DNA of 64,000 nt from Cyanobacteria bacterium UBA2855 (GCA_002350725.1 DEFJ01000024.1:1-64000), one strand, 5' to 3'. Counted from the first letter of the stretch, positions 53,957 through 62,015 are shown. The notes: a model not told the origin generated them from the sequence alone. Numbers and translations: made by a program.

Positions 53957-54298
53957 ATGAAAAAAATATTTATGGTTGCTTTGTTATCGTTATTTGGAAT
54001 ATCAAATGTTTTTGCAGGAGGATTTAGCGGGCACGCAGATAAAACTTCTATCGCAGAAGCATTAAAACGACCAGACGATTCTTATGTAACAGTAGAAGGT
54101 AATATTGTTAAAAAAATTTCTTCCGATAAATACTTATTTAAAGATGCATCAGGTTCAATGACAGTAGAAATAGATAATGAAAAATGGGGAAATCTTGATG
54201 TATCTGAAAAAGACATATTAGAATTATCAGGAGAAATTGAAAGAGAATTTAACTCTGTTCACCTTGATGTTGATACCGTTAAAAAGCTGAACAAATAA
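53957..54298 (+). CDS. Periplasmic BOF (YgiW/YdeI) family OB-fold protein
   Basis: A 113-residue protein with a signal peptide (MKKIFMVALLSLFGISNVFA) and a single OB fold: SIAEALKRPDDSYVTVEGNIVKKISSDKYLFKD, then MTVEIDNEKW and ILELSGEIEREF match the YgiW/NirD-like family (stress tolerance, divalent cation or small-ligand binding). Preceded by AGGAGA. It is the last chromosomal gene before the integrated element. Confidence 0.88.
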   Translation: MKKIFMVALLSLFGISNVFAGGFSGHADKTSIAEALKRPDDSYVTVEGNIVKKISSDKYLFKDASGSMTVEIDNEKWGNLDVSEKDILELSGEIEREFNSVHLDVDTVKKLNK

Positions 54299-54531
54299 AA
54301 ATGCTAAAGTTATTAATATTTGCGAATTTTTCCAAAACTTCCGACTAGTGTAAAGCAACAGATAGTTTGCCATTTGTAATTTGTACTACTTTCTATAGTA
54401 AATTTTTCAAAACTTCCGACTAAAATGTCAGCACAAGGCAGACAAGTTCACACGACTTGCTTCGTATCGTCGGTTCATTTTGTCAAAATCGCGATAATTT
54501 ATGTCAAAATTGCTGATACAAAACGCATTAA
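54299..54531. repeat. Gap with two copies of a 22-base direct repeat
   Basis: AATTTTTC(C)AAAACTTCCGACTA occurs at 54325-54347 and again at 54401-54422, with one base inserted in the first copy. A second, weaker repeat (TGTCAAAAT-c/t-GC) lies near 54481-54512, and CAAGT/ACTTG can form a hairpin near 54445-54460. No gene. It may be a decayed dispersed repeat or marks of earlier insertion at the neighbouring tRNA site. Confidence 0.5.
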
Positions 54532-54554
54532 AAAAGAGCCTTTACGGCTCTTTT
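54532..54554. terminator. Bidirectional intrinsic terminator, probably of the ancestral tRNA gene
   Basis: AAAAGAGCC (54532-54540) pairs with GGCTCTTTT (54546-54554) over a 5-base loop, with A/T-runs on both sides. On the minus strand it lies ten bases after the tRNA 3' fragment, exactly where a tRNA terminator belongs. Confidence 0.85.
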
Positions 54555-54563
54555 ATTAAAATC

Positions 54564-54582
54564 TGGAGAATAGGAGACTCGA
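54564..54582 (-). other. Attachment site: displaced 3' end of a tRNA gene (attL)
   Basis: Read on the minus strand this is TCGAGTCTCCTATTCTCCA: part of the T-loop, a 3' T-stem strand CTCCT, acceptor strand ATTCTCC and discriminator A (CCA is not encoded). No T-arm or acceptor 5' strand precedes it, so it is a fragment. A GGAGAAT acceptor would suit tRNA-Ser, among others. An intact copy should lie at the right end of the element, past the window. Confidence 0.7.
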
Positions 54583-54772
54583 AAAAATATTTCTACTTTT
54601 TCTATCTTTTAGTATTGTACCGAAACTTATCATATCATTAAATTTCTTGTGAATTTACTTGACGTAATTTGTAGTAATTTTCGGGGACATAACGTAACTT
54701 TCGCCCCCCATCCGCCCCCTAAAAAATTAATTTGTAGTTGAATTTCAATATTAAATATGTTATAATATAATA

Positions 54773-54862
54773 GCTAACTCGTGAAGGGTGAAAGCTGGGT
54801 TCTCGAATGAGAGTAGGCTATATGCTTAGAATTCCTTTGCTCCTGGGGTTAGCTTATTTTTT
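54773..54862 (+). ncRNA. Small structured RNA with its own promoter and terminator
   Basis: A consensus-like promoter (TTGAAT 54738-54743, exactly 17 bases, TATAAT 54761-54766) places the start at 54773. The RNA begins GCTAACTC, which pairs with GGGTTAGC (54846-54853), followed by TTATTTTTTG as terminator tail. Inside, nested stems can form: GAAGGG/TCCTTT (54783-54788 with 54833-54838), AAGC/GCTT (54792-54795 with 54824-54827) and an apical TCTC/GAGA hairpin (54801-54812). The 3' third is antisense to the end of the DUF3644 gene. It resembles no RNA family I recognise and has no tRNA, SRP or 6S signature. Confidence 0.65.
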
Positions 54863-55845
54863 GTTTTTATATAATTTTTAATATTATCTAAAATGTTTTC
54901 TGGGTCTTTTTTTATTTCATCCAAAATAAATTCTATTGCTTGCAAAGAATAGGAATAGCTCGGACTTGAATTGGCTTTGTATATAAAACACCATTTTTCA
55001 TTTTCTTTTATCCCATAATATTTACAAAATAAATTAAAATGGTAAAAATTAAAAGTTTCAACTATTTCTCCTTTGTGTTTTAATACAGTATTTTGCCTTT
55101 TTAACTGCCTTGTAATTTCTGTACATACTTTTTTAGCTGTATATTTATGTGTTTCGTTTGGATTTTTAAGTTCTTTTATAATTTGAACTAGATTTTTAGA
55201 ATTTTTATCAATAGCTACAGTATCAGTAGCTTTTTCTTTATCTTTAGTTATGTAATAGTGATGTTCTATACGTATCGCAAAATTATTATTACTTTCCTCT
55301 GCAATTTTTGAAATCTTATCATTTAAACCAATAAGTTTGTGTGCAATTTGATCAGAATATTTTGCTTTAATCTCATTTTCATCAAAAAATTTCTCTTTTA
55401 CTACTAAGTTCAAAAAATTTACTGATATTAATTCTGTTATATCAACATTATGAAATTTTAACATTTTTTCATTAAAATTAAAAATACAAGATTGAAATAA
55501 TGGAACATATACCATTTCATATTCCTCGGTAATAAAGTGAGTACTTGTATTTCTTAATTCAATAATTTTCTCAAGATTTAACCTCAAGGGGTCTTTATCA
55601 TTCGTAAAAACAAGTTTTATACAATTTTCAAGATTTATAGTTCTATCCTTGTTATCTTTATAGTAAATGCTATTTTCACCCTTTGTATTAATTAAATGAG
55701 CTTTTAACATCAACTCCCAAGCATTACATATAAAAAAAGCAAATCCCTCAACTCGATATTTTATGGTTGGTTTGTTATAAATTTCAATTGCTAAAATAAA
55801 TGCTTCTTCTGCTTTGCTAATTAACTGTTCTACAAGATTTGTCAT
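54826..55845 (-). CDS. DUF3644 protein, HEPN-like, probable defence component
   Basis: A 339-residue protein. Residues 1-140 match DUF3644 in pattern: a helical start, FFICNAWELMLKAHLI, and EKIIELRNTSTHFITEE. The last contains R98-x4-H103, the R-x4-6-H signature of HEPN ribonucleases, in the expected helical setting. The C-terminal half is a separate Lys-rich domain of unknown type. HEPN proteins beside an ATPase on mobile elements are commonly anti-phage or toxin-type systems. It is divergent from a P-loop ATPase gene. The minus-strand extended -10 TATGCTATAAT (55878-55868) and AAGGA precede the ATG. Its last nine codons overlap the small RNA on the opposite strand. Confidence 0.7.
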   Translation of the reverse strand: MTNLVEQLISKAEEAFILAIEIYNKPTIKYRVEGFAFFICNAWELMLKAHLINTKGENSIYYKDNKDRTINLENCIKLVFTNDKDPLRLNLEKIIELRNTSTHFITEEYEMVYVPLFQSCIFNFNEKMLKFHNVDITELISVNFLNLVVKEKFFDENEIKAKYSDQIAHKLIGLNDKISKIAEESNNNFAIRIEHHYYITKDKEKATDTVAIDKNSKNLVQIIKELKNPNETHKYTAKKVCTEITRQLKRQNTVLKHKGEIVETFNFYHFNLFCKYYGIKENEKWCFIYKANSSPSYSYSLQAIEFILDEIKKDPENILDNIKNYIKTKNKLTPGAKEF

Positions 55846-55951
55846 GTGATATCCTTTTATTGTTAATATTATAGCATAAATTTTATTTATAAATACTTAT
55901 TATTTATGCTAATATTAGTATACAAATATATTTGTTTAATAAGGAGTAAGT
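55846..55951. promoter_or_regulatory. Divergent extended -10 promoters of the DUF3644/ATPase pair
   Basis: Minus strand: TATGCTATAAT (55878-55868) for DUF3644. Plus strand: TATGCTAATAT (55905-55915) for the ATPase, followed by AAGGAG (55941-55946). The two -10 elements share the same first seven bases and lie 26 bases apart, so the pair is likely expressed together. Confidence 0.6.
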
Positions 55952-57496
55952 ATGGCTGAGATAATTTTTAAAAGAAGCATGAATATAGGAACAATAAGTG
56001 CAGAAAGTGACCAGGATTTTTTGGAAAATTGTTTTCTTGAAACCCCTGAGTATGAAGAGCTATGCGATTTTAATAATAAAAAAATGATTTTACTAGGAAG
56101 AACAGGTTCTGGTAAAACAGCTCTAATTAATAAAATTAAAAACGATGTAGATTTCTATATCGAAATAAGACCAGATACATTTGCCTTGCAATATATTACT
56201 AATGTTCCTACTGTATCAAGATTAATTAATGAAGATATTAATTTAGATATATTTTTTAAATTTTTATGGTTACATGAAATACTTTCTCAAATTATTAAGA
56301 GATATTTTGCGTACAATCGTAAAAACTTTATTGATACTTTAAATGAAAAAATCGATGATTTGGGTAGAATAAACCAGCTGAAAAAATATATGAGTGAGTA
56401 TGAGGGAATATTTTTTGATGAGGGAAGTACTGAAAAAATTACTAAAGATATTGAGAAACAAATTTCAGGAATACTTGGTGACGATTTGGCAAAAATACAA
56501 GGGAAATTAGCTTCTAATGTTAAACAAGAAATAGAAGTTAAAGCCTCGCAGTATATTAATAATAAACAAATAAAACAATTGAAAAACATAATAACTTTGT
56601 TTAAAGAATATTTTTCTTCCAACAAACAAAGGTCTATAGTTGTTTTTATTGATAATTTAGATGAAAACTGGATAAATAATGAGACAAAATATAAATTAAT
56701 AGACTCTTTATTAAATGCGATACGATTATTTGTTGATATACCAACATTTAAAATATTAATTGCAATGAGAGCAGATTTGTTAGCAAAAACTAGGGAAGTA
56801 ACAAATCGACAAAATGAAAAAGATACTTCTTTTACTCTTAATTTGAACTGGACAAAAAAAATGTTAAAAGAACTTTTAAATAAACGTATTCAATATTTAT
56901 TTCAATACAAATATAAGAAAAATACAATTATTGGATTTGATGATATTTTTAACTTTGACGTAAAAGGTATGAATGCCGGAGAATATATTATTAGTCGAAC
57001 TATGATGCGACCTCGTGATGCAATAAGTTTTGTGAATCATTGTATTCAGGCAGCAGATAATGAAAATAATATTACAGAAAAAAATGTTTTAGATGCGGAA
57101 AAAATATTCAAAAGAGAACGATATGATGCATTAAAACATGAATGGGAAAATGTTTATGACAGCATAGATACATATTATAACATTTTAAAGGAACTTGGTT
57201 CTTCTTTTAATTATAAAGAACTTATAACACCTGAAAAATTTAAAAAAATCGAAACAATTGCATACGATAGTGACTATATGGCAGATAAATTATCTAAAGT
57301 AGCCAGATATGATGGTGATAGAAGTAGAGAGAAATGTATAAAAGATTTACTAAATATTCTATTTACAATTGGATTTATTGGTATAGTGGACACAGAAACA
57401 AATTCCATAGATTATTCTACACCTTATCGTTCTACTTTATCAGAATTAGATTTTGATGAAAATTTACAATTTGCAATTCATCCATTATTCAAATAA
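55952..57496 (+). CDS. P-loop ATPase (Sll1717/KAP/STAND-like), probable defence partner
   Basis: A 514-residue ATPase. Walker A is LLGRTGSGKTALI (residues 48-59, Lys55); Walker B is VVFIDNLDE (D234, D237); ILIAMRADLLAKT is the following sensor strand with Arg. The middle (about 100-225) is a helical insertion, and the C-terminus from about 400 is helical and may be a sensor or effector region. This is the pattern of the P-loop ATPases named after Synechocystis Sll1717, and of KAP/STAND-type NTPases. Divergent from DUF3644. It ends five bases from the convergent integrase gene. Its function is inferred from context. Confidence 0.7.
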   Translation: MAEIIFKRSMNIGTISAESDQDFLENCFLETPEYEELCDFNNKKMILLGRTGSGKTALINKIKNDVDFYIEIRPDTFALQYITNVPTVSRLINEDINLDIFFKFLWLHEILSQIIKRYFAYNRKNFIDTLNEKIDDLGRINQLKKYMSEYEGIFFDEGSTEKITKDIEKQISGILGDDLAKIQGKLASNVKQEIEVKASQYINNKQIKQLKNIITLFKEYFSSNKQRSIVVFIDNLDENWINNETKYKLIDSLLNAIRLFVDIPTFKILIAMRADLLAKTREVTNRQNEKDTSFTLNLNWTKKMLKELLNKRIQYLFQYKYKKNTIIGFDDIFNFDVKGMNAGEYIISRTMMRPRDAISFVNHCIQAADNENNITEKNVLDAEKIFKRERYDALKHEWENVYDSIDTYYNILKELGSSFNYKELITPEKFKKIETIAYDSDYMADKLSKVARYDGDRSREKCIKDLLNILFTIGFIGIVDTETNSIDYSTPYRSTLSELDFDENLQFAIHPLFK

Positions 57497-57501
57497 ATGG
57501 T

Positions 57502-58887
57502 TTAAACCTTACTACTAACCTTTAAACTTTCATAAAACTCATCCATTTTGTTGGCAACTTTTGCCTCTTTTGATTTGATGATATGAGAGTATGTGTTTAG
57601 GGTAATATTTTTATCTGCGTGTCCTAAACGACTACTTACTGTTACTATATCTTCTCCGGAAGAAATTAACAGGCTTGCATTAGTATGTCGAAGTTGATGA
57701 AACGTTATTTTGGGTAGATTATGTTTTTCTAAAAAGTTTGTAAACCATATGTAAGGGCGATGAGGAGCTATTGCAGTACCATCATCATGCAGAAATACAT
57801 AAGGTTCATTTTTATATGCAGTTCCAAATTTCAACTTATTCTTTAACTGTTGTTTTCGGTATAATTTTAACATGTGCATAACAGTTTTAGACACTGTAAC
57901 TGTCCTTATTCCTGCGTCAGTTTTTGGTTTATCTTCTAAAACCCCATAACCCATAATATAATGACGTTGTTTATTTATACTTATTACAGATTTATTAAAA
58001 TCAATATCATCCCAAGTTAACCCCGTAAGTTCGCCCTTTCTCATGCCTGTATCTATTGCAAGGTAAACCATAACTTTATATATCAGGGGTTCTTCGTTTA
58101 AAACATTTAACATTACAGATATTTGTTCATCATCATAATATTTAGCTTTTGGTTTTTGTCCCCTCCTTATGTCAATACGATTTGACGGATTATCTTTTAT
58201 AACATTCCATTTTACGGCAGTAGAAAGAATTGTACTAATCACTCCCATATATAGATGTATAGTTTTTGCGGAAAGTTTTTTGTCTGTTTCACAAAAAAAC
58301 ATTTTTTTAAGGTTCAAGTCGTACGCATTACATATTTTTTGAGCAATAGTGTAATCTACTTTCATACCTGCTTTTAATCTTTTTGAAGTTTTAAAACTTA
58401 TGCCTGCAGTTTTTTCTATTTGAGTAGGAGTATAAAAAGAAAGAAACTCACATAATTTTGGTGCAGGAGTATACTTTCCATCAAACCTGATACTATCTCC
58501 ATTTAGATTTTTATAAAAACTAAGAAGGTGTATCGGTTGCAGTTTGCTAATTATTACATGTCCAAGTGCAGGTATTATTCGTTGTTCCAGTTTTTTCTTA
58601 TACGAAACAAGAGTTGCCGGACTAAGATTTATTTCGGCATAATCTTTTAGCCATCTTTGACAGAATTGAGCAAAAGTTAGTGTTTTTCCATCTAAGTAAT
58701 TACCACCTAATACTTCCTCTTCAAATAGTATTAGTTGACGATTTAACTCTTTCTCACGTTGGGTAGGGGTAAGAGTTTCACAAAGCTTAATTGTTTTACG
58801 TTTTCGTACTCTTTTACCAGTCGAGTCTAAACCTGTATCAACTACCAATCTGTATGTATTTTTTGAACGATGCTCATAATGTGCCAT
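57502..58887 (-). CDS. int: Tyrosine site-specific integrase with an embedded HTH domain
   Basis: A 461-residue integrase of the Tn916/phage type. The arm-binding N-terminus is residues 1-65, the core-binding domain about 70-235, and the catalytic domain shows R283 (DTGMRKGELTGL), HQLRHTNASLL (H-x-x-R), LGHADKNITLNTYSHI with the Tyr nucleophile near residue 433. Residues about 131-204 interrupt the core-binding domain and read like a Cro/XRE helix-turn-helix (TPTQIEKTAGISFKTSKRLKAG). It inserts the element at the tRNA site at 54564. Confidence 0.93.
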   Translation of the reverse strand: MAHYEHRSKNTYRLVVDTGLDSTGKRVRKRKTIKLCETLTPTQREKELNRQLILFEEEVLGGNYLDGKTLTFAQFCQRWLKDYAEINLSPATLVSYKKKLEQRIIPALGHVIISKLQPIHLLSFYKNLNGDSIRFDGKYTPAPKLCEFLSFYTPTQIEKTAGISFKTSKRLKAGMKVDYTIAQKICNAYDLNLKKMFFCETDKKLSAKTIHLYMGVISTILSTAVKWNVIKDNPSNRIDIRRGQKPKAKYYDDEQISVMLNVLNEEPLIYKVMVYLAIDTGMRKGELTGLTWDDIDFNKSVISINKQRHYIMGYGVLEDKPKTDAGIRTVTVSKTVMHMLKLYRKQQLKNKLKFGTAYKNEPYVFLHDDGTAIAPHRPYIWFTNFLEKHNLPKITFHQLRHTNASLLISSGEDIVTVSSRLGHADKNITLNTYSHIIKSKEAKVANKMDEFYESLKVSSKV

Positions 58888-59042
58888 TTACTATTACCTT
58901 TTTTCAATTTTTATTATCCACCGTTTTTTTAAAATCCGTAATCATTTTCTTAAATTTAATCTAAACACATGTATTAGTGATACTACCGATACTATACATA
59001 TATAGACACTTGTAGTATCGGTAGTATCGTTTATATCAGGAA
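58888..59042. other. 16-bp perfect inverted repeat built from GATACTA units
   Basis: GATACTA-CC-GATACTA (58979-58994) is followed after 18 bases by its exact reverse complement (59013-59028). Each arm is itself two copies of a 7-bp unit, so the site offers four identical half-sites with dyad symmetry. No T-run follows on either strand, so it is not an ordinary terminator. It lies between the integrase and helicase genes, where an origin, integrase arm sites or a repressor operator would be plausible. Confidence 0.7.
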
Positions 59043-60473
59043 TTAAGCAAATAAATCTTCAATTTCTTCATCGAAAGTGAAAAAACAATCCGTTTTAAAA
59101 CGATGTATTCGTTTTCCATTACTTCCATTTCGTGGAGAAGGTATATATTCAATTTTGTCTTCTTGTAACATTAAATCTTTATATTCCTTCAATATTTTGG
59201 CTATTTGGGATTCTGATTCTTGTATATAACACTTGTATTTTTCTTTGAGAAATTTTTTTAATTCTTTCATTGTCCCTTCCCAGTGTTTTTCCTTATCTAA
59301 CATTTCCCGAATAATTCTAATAATATTATTCTCATTGTATTTTTTTAGGATACGCCTTTTTTCCTGTTCGTCAGGATTGCCAAGAAAAACCCATTTGAGT
59401 GTTTGAGGATTAAAAGTTAATGCTAATTCATCATCTTCCACATCTCTGCCTCTAATATACATAGTACTTTCATCTTTCTTATTTTTTAATACTATAGCAG
59501 TATCTGCACAACCAAAAATACCGTTAGTACCAGAAATTTGATTAAATACATCTTCTTCTTTCTTTCCTTCTTTTCTTAGGTGATGGACAATAATAATGCA
59601 AATGGAATACTTGTCCGCAAAAATTTTAAGCTGACTCAAGTCTGAATAATCTTTTGCGTATGCATTTTGGTTTTTACAAAGATTACCTCTTATTTTTTGC
59701 AAAGTATCAATAACTATTAACTTTATATTAGGATTTTCTTTCAGATAGTTCTCTAAGATAGTAATTAAATGGCTTTCTAAAGTTATTGCTTCAGTACAGA
59801 TATAAAAATCCTCTGGAGGTTCTTGACAGCACAGAATATTTTTTAATCGCTTTTTAACCCTATTTTTACTGTCTTCCGGAGTTAAATACAAAGTTCCGCT
59901 TTGATGCGTTTTAAAACCCAAAAAGTTTTCACCTTTTGCTACAGATAAGCATATATCCATAACCATCCAACTTTTACCATGTTTTGGCGGAGCTGCGAGT
60001 ATTGTAATTCCTTGATATATTAAATTCTCAATACTGCAATAAGGTTCAGGAATATCTAAATTTATTAATTCTTGTGCCGATAATATCTCTGGCTTTGAAA
60101 TATTGTCAAAAATTGTATTAATTTGTCTTGATATCCCGCTTAAATTGTATTTCAAATACTCAATCGCTTGTGGTTTCTCAAAATTTTTGGTTCGCATCAG
60201 GTAGTCAATTATAGTCCCCCCAAAGTTGCCGTGTTTTCCAAAACAAAAAAAACTCTTTGTTTTTTTGAAGTAAACAAAACAATTGTTATGACCACATATT
60301 GGACAATTTTTAAACTTAATTGTCTTTTGATTTTCTGATAATATATTATTACCCAGTTCTTCTCTTAAATAATTTTCAAAATCAAAACTTTGAATAAGAA
60401 TACTTAAATCACCTGTACAGTTTATATTTTGGGGTTGATGAATGTTTATTATTGTTTCAAAATTAATACTCAT
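59043..60473 (-). CDS. RepA-like replicative helicase with primase-type zinc finger
   Basis: A 476-residue protein. Residues about 55-95 are a CHC2-like zinc finger (CPICGHNNC, then FFCFGKHGNFGGTIIDYL). Residues about 140-345 are an AAA_25/RepA-type hexameric helicase: Walker A APPKHGKSW (161-169, Lys167), Walker B LIVIDTLQK (D256) and IIVHHLRKEGKKEEDVFNQ. The C-terminus is probably a winged-helix region. There is no TOPRIM; the polymerising activity is likely supplied by the AEP-like protein encoded 11 bases in overlap upstream. Together they would start element replication. Confidence 0.8.
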   Translation of the reverse strand: MSINFETIINIHQPQNINCTGDLSILIQSFDFENYLREELGNNILSENQKTIKFKNCPICGHNNCFVYFKKTKSFFCFGKHGNFGGTIIDYLMRTKNFEKPQAIEYLKYNLSGISRQINTIFDNISKPEILSAQELINLDIPEPYCSIENLIYQGITILAAPPKHGKSWMVMDICLSVAKGENFLGFKTHQSGTLYLTPEDSKNRVKKRLKNILCCQEPPEDFYICTEAITLESHLITILENYLKENPNIKLIVIDTLQKIRGNLCKNQNAYAKDYSDLSQLKIFADKYSICIIIVHHLRKEGKKEEDVFNQISGTNGIFGCADTAIVLKNKKDESTMYIRGRDVEDDELALTFNPQTLKWVFLGNPDEQEKRRILKKYNENNIIRIIREMLDKEKHWEGTMKELKKFLKEKYKCYIQESESQIAKILKEYKDLMLQEDKIEYIPSPRNGSNGKRIHRFKTDCFFTFDEEIEDLFA

Positions 60474-60987
60474 ATATTTTTACCTCCTTATCTGTTCCAA
60501 AAAATATTCTGTCTGCATTTATGCAAGATTTGTCTGCCTGTGGAAATAGTGATACAAGTGTTTCGGCTATGAATGCACGTTTTAAAGAATTTGTAATAAT
60601 TTCATCCATTGCAAAAATCAGGCGAAATTTAGGTTTTTCAAGTGTATGTGAAAAACTGTAATAGAATAATATCGGTTTTATCCCGTGTTTTATACATACT
60701 TGCATTGCATCATCTACTGTCATTACAGGGATGTTGTCCTCGTCATTATCAATATCTACACAGAAAAGCTGCTGCCGAACCCAATTTTCAGCTTTCAAAC
60801 CGCCTTCTAATATTCCTGGACTAAAGGTTACGCCATTTTCAATGACATATTTTAAATATTTCAAAGTTACAAACTTGGGCTTACTACTTTGTACACACTT
60901 TTTAATTTGACCTATAATACTTCCATGAGGCTTTTGTTTACGTATTTTTCTGTCATATTGAATTAAAAATTTCTCTTGATTAGCCAT
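60463..60987 (-). CDS. Archaeo-eukaryotic primase-like protein
   Basis: A 174-residue protein. FCVDIDND has the h-D-h-D metal motif (D78, D80); YYSFSHTLEKPKFRLIFAMD has the S-x-H and K-P-K-x-R-x-h-F block of AEP/prim-pol domains of plasmid and phage replication proteins. The third acidic motif is not certain. It is a minimal, separate primase domain that overlaps the helicase gene by 11 bases and the HTH gene by 8, so the three form one operon. Confidence 0.7.
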   Translation of the reverse strand: MANQEKFLIQYDRKIRKQKPHGSIIGQIKKCVQSSKPKFVTLKYLKYVIENGVTFSPGILEGGLKAENWVRQQLFCVDIDNDEDNIPVMTVDDAMQVCIKHGIKPILFYYSFSHTLEKPKFRLIFAMDEIITNSLKRAFIAETLVSLFPQADKSCINADRIFFGTDKEVKIYEY

Positions 60988-61222
60988 TATACCCTATCCT
61001 TTCTTTTATGTCGTCGTTTTGTGTCACTCCTGTGTTTTCTCCGGTATTCAAAAATTCGACTAATGAATCAAGGTTAATCAAAACTTTTCGACCTGATTTT
61101 ATGAATTTTACTTCACAGTCTTGCCTTTTAATAAGTTGTCGTAAATAATAACAACTTAGGGCAACAGTTTCAGCTGCTTTTTTAATTGGCACCATCCTTG
61201 GTACTTGAAACGTTTTTTTCAT
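60980..61222 (-). CDS. Excisionase-like HTH protein
   Basis: An 80-residue DNA-binding protein of the helix-turn-helix 17/excisionase type: VPIKKAAETVALSCYYLRQLIKRQDCEVKFIKSGRKVLINLDSLVEFL is the typical winged helix that reads K-A-A-x-x-x-x-S-x-x-x-L-R. It may direct excision or regulate the replication genes that follow it. It is the first gene of the HTH-primase-helicase operon. Confidence 0.8.
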   Translation of the reverse strand: MKKTFQVPRMVPIKKAAETVALSCYYLRQLIKRQDCEVKFIKSGRKVLINLDSLVEFLNTGENTGVTQNDDIKERIGYNG

Positions 61223-61633
61223 TTTTTCTCCTTCTTCTTTGTATTTTTTTTAAAATTCTGGAGGATAATACCCCCCTATATATAGATACGTTTTTTTTGC
61301 AATTCCCCGTGAGCAAAATCGCATTTTTTGCGTAGTTGATTAAGTTTTGTAACAAAAATTTTTCTGATAAATCATACCAATACTAAGACTATGAGTGAAT
61401 TAGCTCGTTTTTAAAAATTTTACATTTCTTAATACAAATCACAATTAAGATTTGTATTTTTATAAAAATATTTAACCTTAAAAAATAGGCGATATTATTA
61501 ATATTTATAAAAATTTTATAAAATTACATTTTTAAATATCTAAAAAAATCAAATCTTAATTACACACGAATATAAAAAATTTTTCTCAAGATTACTCTTT
61601 TTAATACAAAAATATATTCAGCAGTTTATAACA
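61223..61633. promoter_or_regulatory. AT-rich control region of the replication operon
   Basis: A 411-base gap with no gene. AATACAAATC (61431-61440) pairs with GATTTGTATT (61449-61458), a perfect 10-bp hairpin. Also AATTAAGATTTG (61443-61454) is exactly reversed as CAAATCTTAATT at 61550-61561. The rest is extremely AT-rich (runs of TTTATAAAAATTTTATAAAA). This fits an origin or an operator region for the XRE repressor, and it must contain the promoter of the leftward operon. Confidence 0.45.
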
Positions 61634-61957
61634 TTATTTTACCGACTTATAGAACCGATACAGAAGCTCTACATCAACTTTTTCCTCTTTTATAGCCTCA
61701 AAGAGTTCCCTTTTTAAAATTTCTTTATCGTTTTTATGACTAAAATCAAACAGGTCTTTTGCCTCAACATCAAGTGCAGATATTATTTTTGACAAGGTTT
61801 CAGAAGTTACAAAATTGTTTCCACATTCAATTTTACTCAGGTTACGCTGTCCGATGCCGATTTTTTCAGCTAATTGTTCCTGAGTTAAATTTTTACTTTC
61901 ACGAAGTTCTTTTATCCGTTTACCTAAAAGTTTTTTTATATCTGCATTATCTTTCAT
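61634..61957 (-). CDS. XRE-family transcriptional regulator
   Basis: A 107-residue Cro/CI-like repressor. The HTH is residues about 13-68: IKELRESKNLTQEQLAEKIGIGQRNLSKIECG followed by the helix ETLSKIISALDVEAKDLF. The C-terminal 35 residues are a short helical dimerisation tail. It probably controls the replication operon on its left and the zinc-ribbon genes on its right. GTGAGGA precedes the ATG. Confidence 0.9.
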   Translation of the reverse strand: MKDNADIKKLLGKRIKELRESKNLTQEQLAEKIGIGQRNLSKIECGNNFVTSETLSKIISALDVEAKDLFDFSHKNDKEILKRELFEAIKEEKVDVELLYRFYKSVK

Positions 61958-62015
61958 ACAGTCCTCACAATCCTATAATATGTTAATTTCATTGCAAATA
62001 TAACGTAGTAAAAGA

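Noticed and set aside
54773..54853. Small RNA considered as a tRNA, SRP RNA or 6S RNA.
   Set aside because: No cloverleaf, no GGAAG-type SRP apical loop and no 6S-type open bubble; only the closing stem, nested stems and terminator are supported.
54773..54862. Small RNA considered as the terminator of the DUF3644 gene.
   Set aside because: On the minus strand no T-run follows the stem, and the perfect promoter on the plus strand points to a separate transcript.
58979..59028. The 16-bp inverted repeat considered as an intrinsic terminator for the rep operon.
   Set aside because: The loop is 18 bases and neither flank has a T-run.
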